A stretch of DNA of 5,538 nt, from NCBI GenBank assembly GCA_021781775.1, contig JAJXWE010000143.1, forward strand, positions 1-5,538, written 5' to 3'. The notes beneath the pieces were generated by a model. It searched no databases. It worked only from the letters and a program-made list of their open reading frames with translations, and had not been told where the DNA came from. Shown in pieces: positions 1 to 5,188 of this stretch (the first letter of the stretch is position 1; each line of letters starts with the position of its first letter). Origin of the DNA: Pseudomonadota bacterium (GTDB lineage: Bacteria; Pseudomonadota; Gammaproteobacteria; Steroidobacterales; Steroidobacteraceae). The position numbers and the translations under genes were made by a program.

Positions 1-526
1 CGCCAGCGTCGGCGACCTGAATGCCTCGGCACGCGTGACGACCGCCGGTGGCAACGCCCAGGTGCGCAACGTCACGGGCGCCCTGACCGTGGATTCCGCC
101 GGCGGGAGCGTCGCGGTGAGCGGGCTGAAGGGATCAGCGCACCTGCTGGCCTCGGGCGGGAACATCCGGGTGAGCAACACGACGGGCGATCTCGATTTGG
201 CCAGCAGCGGCGGCAACATTTTCCTCAGTGCCGTGCAGGGCAAGATACAGGCCCATTCCGAAGGCGGGAGCATCCGGGCCCAGATGCTGTCCAACCTCGG
301 CATGCGCCTCAGCAGCGCCGGAGGTGACATTGTCGTGCTGCTGCCGAGCGACACGCGCGCGACGATCGACGCCGCCGCAAGCGGCGGCCACGTCAGCTGC
401 GCCTTTCCAGTGAGCTCGACGGAAGTTTCCACCGCCAGCCGCTTCCGCGGCACCATCGGCGGCAATGGCGCTCCGATCCTGCTGCATTCCTCCGGCGGTG
501 ATATCCGCGTCGCGGCGGAGAACTGA
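1..526 (+). CDS. DUF4097-like beta-repeat protein, C-terminal part (5' end outside window)
   Basis: The frame is open from base 2 and ends at TGA 524-526, leaving 174 visible residues. A GTG at 35 could serve as a start, but the same repeat pattern runs on upstream of it (GDLNASARVTTAGGN), so this is the tail of a longer gene. The protein is a string of short beta-strand repeats of the form S-x-G-G-(N/S/D)-I-x-(V/A), seen in GGNAQV, GGSVAV, GGNIRV, GGNIFL, GGSIRA, GGDIVV and a last GGDIRV four residues before the end. The closing pattern (SSAGGDIVVLLPSDTRATIDA, then a Gly-Gly-rich strand ending SSGGDIRVAAEN) is what I know from the C-termini of DUF4097 'putative adhesin' proteins, which are predicted right-handed beta-helix or beta-roll folds, often exported. 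No biochemical role is known for the family. The signal peptide, if any, is not in the window. Family assignment is fairly sure; function is unknown. Confidence 0.8.
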   Translation, partial: ASVGDLNASARVTTAGGNAQVRNVTGALTVDSAGGSVAVSGLKGSAHLLASGGNIRVSNTTGDLDLASSGGNIFLSAVQGKIQAHSEGGSIRAQMLSNLGMRLSSAGGDIVVLLPSDTRATIDAAASGGHVSCAFPVSSTEVSTASRFRGTIGGNGAPILLHSSGGDIRVAAEN

Positions 527-530
527 GCCC

Positions 531-544
531 CCGCCGGCCGGCGG
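531..544. terminator. Perfect 14-bp GC palindrome just after the DUF4097 gene
   Basis: CCGCCGGCCGGCGG is a perfect palindrome that begins four bases after the stop codon. Folded as RNA it gives a five-pair GC stem with a GGCC loop. No T-run follows (the next bases are AGACTGTCC), so it is not a classical intrinsic terminator. It could still protect the 3' end or assist factor-dependent termination. Confidence 0.35.
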
Positions 545-553
545 AGACTGTCC

Positions 554-562
554 TGTTATGAT
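554..562 (+). promoter_or_regulatory. Extended -10 promoter candidate for the OsmC-family gene
   Basis: The sequence TGTTATGAT contains TATGAT (five of six matches to TATAAT) preceded one base upstream by TG, the extended -10 signature. No good -35 element lies 17 bases upstream, which is GC-rich and inside the palindrome at 531-544; extended -10 promoters can do without one. Transcription would start near 569, giving a leader of about 110 bases before the ATG at 681. Prediction only. Confidence 0.4.
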
Positions 563-594
563 CGGGACGAGCGCTCGACGCCGCGATCCGCACC

Positions 595-612
595 GGTGGG
601 TGATTGCCCGCC
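595..612 (+). promoter_or_regulatory. Leader hairpin upstream of the OsmC-family gene
   Basis: GGTGGG (595-600) can pair with CCCGCC (607-612) around the loop TGATTG, giving six pairs including one G-U. It is flanked by two copies of CACCGGT, at 591-597 and 618-624. If the promoter at 554-562 is used, this lies in the 5' untranslated leader. It could be a regulatory structure or a chance feature of GC-rich DNA. Confidence 0.2.
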
Positions 613-680
613 TTCGTCACCGGTCGTCCGCATCGGGCGCAGCATGTACCGAACAGCCCCATCGCGAGTTGGAGTGATTC

Positions 681-1112
681 ATGCAGCCGCCATCCGCCGA
701 GACCCTTGCGCACACTCCGATCGACGTGCACTGGATCGAGGGACAGACCTTCGAGGCAGGCCGCCCGCACGGACCCAAAGCGCGCCTCGACGGCGAGGCG
801 CAGAGCGCTCCGAGCCCTTTCGACATGCTGCTCGCGGCCATCGCCTCGTGTGCTGCCGTGGACGTCGTCTCCATTCTGGCCAAACAGCGCACGCCCGTTC
901 AGGCGCTCGGCGTGCGCGTCGAGGCACACCGGGTGGATTCGACACCGCGCCGTCTCGCCGCGGCGATCCTGCACTTTCGCATCACGGCACCAGGCACCAC
1001 GGTGGAGCGCGCAGCGCGGGCCGTCGAACTCTCGGTCACCAAGTACTGCAGCGTCCGTTCCTCCCTGGCCACCGATGCGCCGGTGACCTGGACGGTCGAT
1101 CTCGGGGCATAG
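681..1112 (+). CDS. OsmC/Ohr-family protein
   Basis: This is a 143-residue protein, the usual size for the OsmC/Ohr superfamily. Members are small cytoplasmic proteins, many of which reduce organic hydroperoxides with a reactive cysteine pair. Both family cysteines are visible: Cys57 in PFDMLLAAIASCAAVDVVSI (the peroxidatic cysteine on the central helix) and Cys123 in VTKYCSVRSSL (the resolving cysteine). The SPFDMLLAAIASC and KYCSV forms resemble the YhfA-like branch more than classical Ohr, so peroxide reduction is likely chemistry but the physiological substrate is unknown. The ATG at 681 is supported by GGAG at 671-674 with a six-base spacer, and no earlier in-frame start extends the domain. 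The gene is probably monocistronic: 154 bases separate it from the gene before, and the next gene is convergent. Family call is firm; exact function is not. Confidence 0.9.
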   Translation: MQPPSAETLAHTPIDVHWIEGQTFEAGRPHGPKARLDGEAQSAPSPFDMLLAAIASCAAVDVVSILAKQRTPVQALGVRVEAHRVDSTPRRLAAAILHFRITAPGTTVERAARAVELSVTKYCSVRSSLATDAPVTWTVDLGA

Positions 1113-1167
1113 TGTCACGCCGGCGACAAGCCTATTGTGGCCAGATACCTCCATAACCCTGCCGGCG

Positions 1168-1183
1168 CGCGGGAGTCCCCGCG
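1168..1183. terminator. GC hairpin between two convergent genes
   Basis: CGCGGG (1168-1173) and CCCGCG (1178-1183) form a perfect six-pair stem with loop AGTC, in the 80-base gap between the OsmC-family stop (1112) and the lipoprotein stop (1193). Its position, 10 bases beyond the lipoprotein stop on the minus strand and 55 beyond the osmC stop on the plus strand, suits a shared terminator. Neither side has a T-run, so this is at best a terminator-like hairpin. Confidence 0.35.
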
Positions 1184-1192
1184 TCACTGCAG

Positions 1193-3166
1193 TCAAGTCG
1201 CGGGCTCCGTGTTCGTGAAGTACAGCAGCACGTTCGCCTTGAACGTCCCATCCGATTGCGGCGTCCCATAGACCTTCACCATCGTTCCAGCCGTGAGCGC
1301 GTTCGCCAGCGTGCTCAGACCGGCGCTCGTAGTGACATCGATGGGACTCTCCGTGACCGTGCCGCTTGACTCGTCGATCTGGTAAACCAGCGTCGCCGAT
1401 CCCGAGGTGCTGCTGATCTGCACGGTTCCCGGCGCCGTCGCGCCGGCGGGAGTCACGGTGAACGAGTCATTGGCCAGTCCGGTATCCACCGTCGCGCGCG
1501 GAAGCGGCGTCGGCATCAGGATGGTCCACGGCACGGTCCAGCCGCTCGGATCGGCCGAATCACCCCAGACCGCCGCGGACAGGCCCCAGGCATACAGATT
1601 CAGTCCGGCGAAGGTGAAACCTCCCTGCGGCCCGGAGCCGACGGCGCTCGCGAACTGGGCAATTGCATTCGCGCCGTCGTACAGCTGCGTCGGATACGCG
1701 AAGTCCCACCACTTGAATCCCTCGATTCCGTTGCCGGAGGAATCCGTGCCGTTCGCACTGGTACTTGCGATGTAGTCGAGATTCACGCTGTAGTCGTCGG
1801 ACGACACCGGGAAAGTGTGGGTGTAGGTGAAGCCCGTGCCGTCGGGCAGAACTGCGGAAATCCGGCCCGAATAGTCTGCGGTCTGGATCTCCACCGACTG
1901 CGCCACCAGCGCGCTCGCCAGCGGATCGACGACGCTGATGTCGACCTTGAATCCGCGGACGAGATCACCACTCGCCAGGAACGACGGTCCCGTTCCGATC
2001 GGCGTCGCGTCAGCCGCTGGGTCGGCCGGTTCTCTGAAGTAGAACTCCGTTCCGGAGGCGATCGTGACGGGTACCGCAGTGCCCGCGGCCGTCTCCACAA
2101 CGATCGTGTCGCTCGCCGCATCGACATGCAACACATGACCTTCCGGACTGCGCCACAACGCATCGAAGTTCGAACTCGCCCAGACCCTCACGGCCACCAG
2201 AGTGCCGTTGTCCTGGTAGCGTGCGGTGAGGCGCACGAATTTTCCGACCAGACTGGCGGCCAGGGAGGAGAAACTCGTGACGGTCGTGCGGGTTCCGGCA
2301 TCGACGTCGTAGAAGATCGTCCCGTTGGTTGCGTCGGGAAGGATCTGCAGCGAGGTGCCCGTCGATACCGGCGTCTCGGGACTGACAGCCGGCAGGGTGG
2401 GCAGCTCCTTGGTGATCGTCATCGAGCTGCCGTCGGAGGCGACTGCAGTGACATCGCCGTACATCTCGCGCAGCACCAGGTGCGACATGTGGTGGACGGA
2501 CCGGCGACGCAGCGGACCGCTGAAATTAACTGCCCACTGTGTCGCGCTCGCCCCCGGTGGAACATGCGCCACGATGAACGCCGGATTCGCCAGGTCAAAC
2601 TCCAGGTCCAGAGCGTTCGAGGTGGATGCACTGACCACGAGAGGCGTCGCGAAAGTCACGCCGACCGGCACCGTGAGATTCCCGCTCGTGCCTTGGGCGC
2701 CCACCACCTGGATGTCCGCGGACGGGACAGTCTCTGCGGGTGTGCCGGCAAAGCCGGATTGCGGCTCGGAGGAGGCAATCAGCAGCACATCGCCCGGATT
2801 GGCGGCAAGAGTCACCACGGCCCCGGTGTACGTTCCGACCGGCAACGTCGCATTGCCGAGGATCTCGCCCAGCTGATCGAGCTGCTCGAGATTGATCATC
2901 GGCGCCACCGGCGGTGCCGTGTAGGCGGTCACCGAGGTGCCACCACCCTGAGGAATCAGCGAAATGCTCAAGATCTTGACACCGATGGTCGCCCAATCCT
3001 CGACGGAGGAATCACTGACGATCATCGCCAGCTGTGTCGTCTGCGGCGCCGGCGTAGCGGAATTGGAGGTTGAATTGACGCCCGACCCCGAAGCGCCGCC
3101 ACCGCAGGCGCTCAGTCCCGCGCCGAGCACAGCACAGAGCACCGCCCGCCATACATGATGTTTCAT
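1193..3166 (-). CDS. Lipoprotein with DUF4382-like and DUF5666-like domains
   Basis: The product is 657 residues. The ATG at 3166 is chosen over an in-frame start at 3280 because a textbook lipoprotein signal begins there: MKHHVWRAV, a short hydrophobic stretch, then the lipobox LSAC with Cys21. AGG in GAGGATCAG lies eight bases upstream as ribosome binding site. After Cys21 comes a Gly/Ser/Thr-rich linker to about residue 42. Residues 43-215 (QLAMIVSDSSVEDWATIGVK..., a Leu-Glu-Gln-Leu-Asp-Gln-Leu stretch, then LPVGTYTGAVVTL) look like DUF4382, a beta-rich domain common in bacterial surface lipoproteins. Residues 237-335, 341-440 and 582-651 each have the beta-strand plan of DUF5666 (G-x-(V/I) start, Gly-Thr turns, 'G..V.V.....DGT..A..V'). 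A Trp/Tyr-rich segment, about 483-550, is not assigned. A membrane-anchored extracytoplasmic protein is a safe inference; ligand and role are unknown. It is divergent from the sigma gene. Confidence 0.8.
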   Translation of the reverse strand: MKHHVWRAVLCAVLGAGLSACGGGASGSGVNSTSNSATPAPQTTQLAMIVSDSSVEDWATIGVKILSISLIPQGGGTSVTAYTAPPVAPMINLEQLDQLGEILGNATLPVGTYTGAVVTLAANPGDVLLIASSEPQSGFAGTPAETVPSADIQVVGAQGTSGNLTVPVGVTFATPLVVSASTSNALDLEFDLANPAFIVAHVPPGASATQWAVNFSGPLRRRSVHHMSHLVLREMYGDVTAVASDGSSMTITKELPTLPAVSPETPVSTGTSLQILPDATNGTIFYDVDAGTRTTVTSFSSLAASLVGKFVRLTARYQDNGTLVAVRVWASSNFDALWRSPEGHVLHVDAASDTIVVETAAGTAVPVTIASGTEFYFREPADPAADATPIGTGPSFLASGDLVRGFKVDISVVDPLASALVAQSVEIQTADYSGRISAVLPDGTGFTYTHTFPVSSDDYSVNLDYIASTSANGTDSSGNGIEGFKWWDFAYPTQLYDGANAIAQFASAVGSGPQGGFTFAGLNLYAWGLSAAVWGDSADPSGWTVPWTILMPTPLPRATVDTGLANDSFTVTPAGATAPGTVQISSTSGSATLVYQIDESSGTVTESPIDVTTSAGLSTLANALTAGTMVKVYGTPQSDGTFKANVLLYFTNTEPAT

Positions 3167-3302
3167 GATCTGATCCTCGCCTGACCGTTTGTTTGTCCCG
3201 CCGCCCCGGTCGCATACCCGTGGTAGCCTTTGCGAGCCCATAGCGGGCGACCGGCTCGGCGGTTGACTGACCCAGCGCAAATGCGCGCAATGCCAGACGC
3301 GG

Positions 3303-3308
3303 TGTCAA
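3303..3308 (-). promoter_or_regulatory. Perfect -35 hexamer candidate for the lipoprotein gene
   Basis: On the minus strand TTGACA (3308 to 3303) matches the sigma-70 -35 consensus exactly. At spacers of 16-19 bases I see no good -10 (best is CGCATT), so the promoter call is weak. If used, the leader would be roughly 110 bases. The element could also belong to an activator-dependent or alternative-sigma promoter. Confidence 0.25.
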
Positions 3309-3323
3309 CGCAATGAATTCTGA

Positions 3324-3347
3324 CGCGTTGGGCTACGAAGCAACGCG
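3324..3347. repeat. Inverted repeat, 7-bp arms, 10-base loop
   Basis: CGCGTTG (3324-3330) and CAACGCG (3341-3347) are exact reverse complements separated by GGCTACGAAG. As DNA this could be an operator with arms about 1.6 helical turns apart; as RNA it is a stable hairpin. It is the first of three perfect inverted repeats in under 100 bases. Confidence 0.5.
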
Positions 3348-3371
3348 GGAAGTCCGCAGTGGTTTTCTTGA

Positions 3372-3388
3372 GACTCGGTTAACGAGTC
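3372..3388. repeat. Inverted repeat, 6-bp arms, GTTAA loop
   Basis: GACTCG (3372-3377) and CGAGTC (3383-3388) are exact reverse complements around GTTAA. A 17-bp near-symmetric site with an AT-rich centre is the usual shape of a dimeric repressor operator. It would equally fold as an RNA hairpin. Confidence 0.45.
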
Positions 3389-3394
3389 ACGGGG

Positions 3395-3421
3395 CGTCGT
3401 TCGCCAGCCGCGCGAACGACG
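3395..3421. repeat. Inverted repeat, 10-bp arms, 7-base loop
   Basis: CGTCGTTCGC (3395-3404) and GCGAACGACG (3412-3421) pair perfectly over ten bases around CAGCCGC. This is the strongest hairpin noticed in the window and sits only six bases after the preceding inverted repeat. No T-run follows on either strand, so it is not itself an intrinsic terminator. Confidence 0.6.
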
Positions 3422-3477
3422 GGATTCGGCTCCGCCCGGTACGCCGCCGGTGGCCCCAGCGCCTGGCGTGGGTCCCA

Positions 3478-3503
3478 CCGGCCGGTCCGTCGGGATTTTT
3501 TTT
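3478..3503 (+). terminator. Intrinsic-terminator-like stem followed by eight T
   Basis: CCGGC (3478-3482) can pair with GTCGG (3489-3493), including one G-U, around a six-base loop. Two bases (GA) separate the stem from an uninterrupted T8 at 3496-3503. The stem is short, and the palindrome ACCGGCCGGT (3477-3486) offers an alternative fold. It lies 45 bases before the sigma-factor ATG, so it would end or attenuate a plus-strand transcript begun farther upstream. The upstream gene is on the other strand, so ordinary end-of-gene termination does not explain it. Confidence 0.4.
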
Positions 3504-3548
3504 GCGCCCGCTGTCCGTTGCCTCGCCCCTGTGGCGCATATTCAGCCG

Positions 3549-4148
3549 ATGAAGCCACTGATCAACCTCGACGAGCTGCCGGGGCAGCTTGAGAAAGTCT
3601 CGCACCCTCCCGCCGCGCAGGCGCTGGACGCCCGACTCGTCACGCCCGTGGAATTGCTTCGCCTCAAGAGCATCGCCCGGCTGCACGCGCGCGGCCTGCC
3701 GCCGGATGTGAGCTGGACGGACCTTCTGCAGGAGGCGTTCGCCCGGGTGCTCGACGGCTCGCGGCGGCGCCCGGCGGACGTGCCCACGGTGGCGTTCCTG
3801 GCTGGCGTAATGCGCAGCATCAAGGCCCAGCACTGGAAGCGTGTCTACCGGGGCGCCCGGCGCTCGGTGAAATGGCTCGCCGGCATGGGTGATCTGCCCC
3901 GGGGCGAGCTGCCGGATCCCGCGCCGAGCGCAGAACGGCAGCTCATCGCGATCGAGGAGGTTCGAGCGCTGACAGGACTGTTCGCCGACGATCCGCAGGC
4001 TCTGCAGATCCTATCGGGGCTTTACGACGGCTGTACCCCCGAGGAGATCCGCTCGGCCCACCGCCTGACCGTGATTGCCTACGAGTCGGCCCGCAAGCGC
4101 ATCCGCCGCGCGCTGCTGCGAGCGGGATTGAGGTCATTCGCACCATGA
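3549..4148 (+). CDS. Sigma-70 family RNA polymerase sigma factor (ECF-like)
   Basis: The product is 199 residues, the size of an ECF-type sigma factor: regions 2 and 4 only. Region 2 spans about residues 35-100. SWTDLLQEAFARVLDG (55-70) matches the D-L-x-Q-E-x-F helix that binds core polymerase, and FLAGVMRSIKAQHWKRV (83-99) occupies the -10 recognition helix. After a linker, region 4 spans about 131-192. YDGCTPEEI (159-167) corresponds to the 'GLSYEEIA' helix, and the TVIAYESARKRIRRALLRAG helix resembles the 'GTVKSRLHRARRRL' recognition helix that contacts the -35. An upstream GTG at 3450 is rejected because its extra 33 residues have no domain character. The ATG at 3549 has no clear Shine-Dalgarno. 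The next gene overlaps by ATGA, indicating an operon. No membrane anti-sigma gene (FecR or zinc anti-sigma type) is visible. Target promoters are unknown. Confidence 0.8.
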   Translation: MKPLINLDELPGQLEKVSHPPAAQALDARLVTPVELLRLKSIARLHARGLPPDVSWTDLLQEAFARVLDGSRRRPADVPTVAFLAGVMRSIKAQHWKRVYRGARRSVKWLAGMGDLPRGELPDPAPSAERQLIAIEEVRALTGLFADDPQALQILSGLYDGCTPEEIRSAHRLTVIAYESARKRIRRALLRAGLRSFAP

Positions 4149-4420
4149 AAACTACTCGACCGGAGCGCGGGCTCGAACGGCTGCTTCTGGCGCTCGAGCA
4201 GGAACTGCTTGGCGCCTCCGACAAGGAGATTCTCGCAGCCGCCGCACAGCTCGGCATGCAGCCCGCGATGAAGGGCTCGAGCGCCCTGTTCGGAGTGACG
4301 TTCGCACTGCAGTGGAGGGCTGCCGAGGCCGATCCGCGGACGCCGCTTCACAAGGCCGCAGGCCGAGTGAGCCGGATGCGCGCGCGTCGCACTCACAAAT
4401 CCGACGACTCCTCGTCCTGA
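4145..4420 (+). CDS. Small protein of unknown function coupled to the sigma factor
   Basis: The product is 91 residues and I do not recognise a named family. Its ATG (4145-4147) overlaps the sigma-factor stop as ATGA, so it is probably translated by re-initiation and made in step with the sigma factor; a weak GAGG at 4130-4133 may help. The N-terminal half (ERGLERLLLALEQELLGAS, then DKEILAAAAQLGMQPAMKGS) is predicted helical with a hydrophobic heptad-like spacing. The middle (SSALFGVTFALQW) is hydrophobic but short for a membrane helix. The C-terminus is Arg/Lys-rich and ends in a hydrophilic Asp/Ser tail. There is no signal peptide and no cysteine. The context suggests a cytoplasmic modulator of the sigma factor or a member of the same response, but that is inference. 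Confidence 0.7.
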   Translation: MKTTRPERGLERLLLALEQELLGASDKEILAAAAQLGMQPAMKGSSALFGVTFALQWRAAEADPRTPLHKAAGRVSRMRARRTHKSDDSSS

Positions 4421-4582
4421 TGGCGACGCTCGCGCCCACGGTCCCGATCGCCGAGGCCAGCCCGCGCCGAACGTTCCGGGCGTTGAGCACTTCGGCGTGT
4501 TCCCTGAGGACTGCGCGACTGGTTTCCCGCAACGGTCGCGGTTAGTGCCCCACGCACATTGCCAGCGAACGATGGACGGTCA

Positions 4583-5188
4583 TCACCGGAGTGTCAGCAT
4601 GGCAGGCGCAACGATCTGAGGATCGAACGGCAGTGCCGCGTCCGCGAGCCAGTCCCATACCCACTCGGCGTAGGTGGTCAGCACATACAGCTCATAGCGG
4701 TGCGCCGCGCAGCGATGCAGCAGCACCGGCGTGTGCACCAGCTCCGTGAGCGCGAAGGCATCGGCTCGGAAGACCTCCGGATACAGATCGATCCCGATGC
4801 CCCGGCAGAGTACCTCGCAGCTCGCCGCACCTTCAATGAATAGCCGCGTGCGTCCGTGCGACAGCGAGAGCACCGAACCGATTTCGCCCGCAACGGCATC
4901 GCACAACGCCGCCTCCCACGCACCGGCGGGACCGACGATCCAGAAGGATTCGGGACCGACCTTGAACAGAGCGTGCTGCGCGCCGCGCGCGGCCGCCCCC
5001 ACCTGCAGCGGAAGGTTCGCGCCGAGCAGTCCCTGAACGATCCGCGCGAACTCGTCCACGGTGCCCGGGAAAGCTGATGCCTGTAGCAACGCAAAACCGG
5101 ATGCCTCCCCGAGTCTGAGTGGCGCGACCGCCGTGCCGGCGGATCGCGGCTGCACCACGGTGGCCAGAACCGAGCGACGCTCAACCAT
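4583..5188 (-). CDS. soxG: Sarcosine oxidase gamma subunit
   Basis: This 201-residue protein is the gamma subunit of heterotetrameric sarcosine oxidase. The enzyme oxidatively demethylates sarcosine to glycine, passing the methyl carbon to tetrahydrofolate or releasing formaldehyde, and forms hydrogen peroxide. SoxG has no cofactor of its own known to me and packs against the alpha subunit. Family signatures are SLSHGRTRLFIEGAASCEVL (108-127), a GIDLYPEVF stretch (132-140), TPVLLHR (153-159) and YELYVLTTYAEWVWDWL (165-181), all in the expected order. The ATG at 5188 is chosen because AAGGAG lies nine bases upstream and the protein then has normal family length; an in-frame start at 5377 would add 63 Arg/Ser-rich residues that are a shadow of soxA. 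It overlaps the soxA stop by eight bases (ATGGTTGA). Related four-subunit enzymes acting on other N-methyl amino acids cannot be excluded. Confidence 0.88.
   Translation of the reverse strand: MVERRSVLATVVQPRSAGTAVAPLRLGEASGFALLQASAFPGTVDEFARIVQGLLGANLPLQVGAAARGAQHALFKVGPESFWIVGPAGAWEAALCDAVAGEIGSVLSLSHGRTRLFIEGAASCEVLCRGIGIDLYPEVFRADAFALTELVHTPVLLHRCAAHRYELYVLTTYAEWVWDWLADAALPFDPQIVAPAMLTLR

Larger units (their letters stand above)
3167..3548. other. 382-bp divergent intergenic region rich in inverted repeats
   Basis: This gap separates the lipoprotein (minus) from the sigma factor (plus) and has no convincing gene. It holds a -35-like TTGACA on the minus strand (3308-3303), a TTGACT on the plus strand (3263-3268) without a good -10, three CGCAA(A)TG motifs (3276, 3286, 3309), three perfect inverted repeats (stems of 7, 6 and 10 pairs), a 10-bp palindrome ACCGGCCGGT (3477-3486), and a stem followed by eight T (3478-3503). 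A 79-codon reading frame (3313-3552) crosses it. Its GC3, about 72% by hand count, seems low for a real gene here. Confidence 0.7.

Noticed and set aside
596..1156. Plus-strand frames overlapping the OsmC-family gene (596-1156, 604-1086)
   Set aside because: Arg/Ser/Ala-rich shadow translations; the 681-1112 frame carries both conserved OsmC cysteines and a ribosome binding site.
393..1196. 267-codon open frame on the minus strand
   Set aside because: It overlaps both the DUF4097 tail and the OsmC-family gene in antisense, spans their intergenic gap, and shows no motif.
1817..3073. Long 418-codon open frame on the plus strand
   Set aside because: It lies antisense to the lipoprotein gene, has Arg/His-rich composition with no domain, and arises from the strong GC3 bias of the real gene. 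The minus frame has a lipobox and recognisable domains.
3167..3280. N-terminal extension of the lipoprotein to 3280
   Set aside because: It would bury the signal peptide behind 38 charged residues; the start at 3166 gives a proper lipoprotein signal with a ribosome binding site.
3288..3320. Sigma-54 promoter (TGGCATTGC-like sequence on the minus strand)
   Set aside because: TGGC and TTGC elements occur, but the spacing between them is about four bases too long for a -24/-12 promoter.
3496..3503. T8 tract as a phase-variation switch
   Set aside because: It is outside any well-supported coding region, and eight bases is short for high-frequency slippage; a terminator role fits better.
3450..3548. 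N-terminal extension of the sigma factor to GTG 3450
   Set aside because: No ribosome binding site, no sigma-domain similarity in the added 33 residues, and it would translate through the T8 tract and palindrome.
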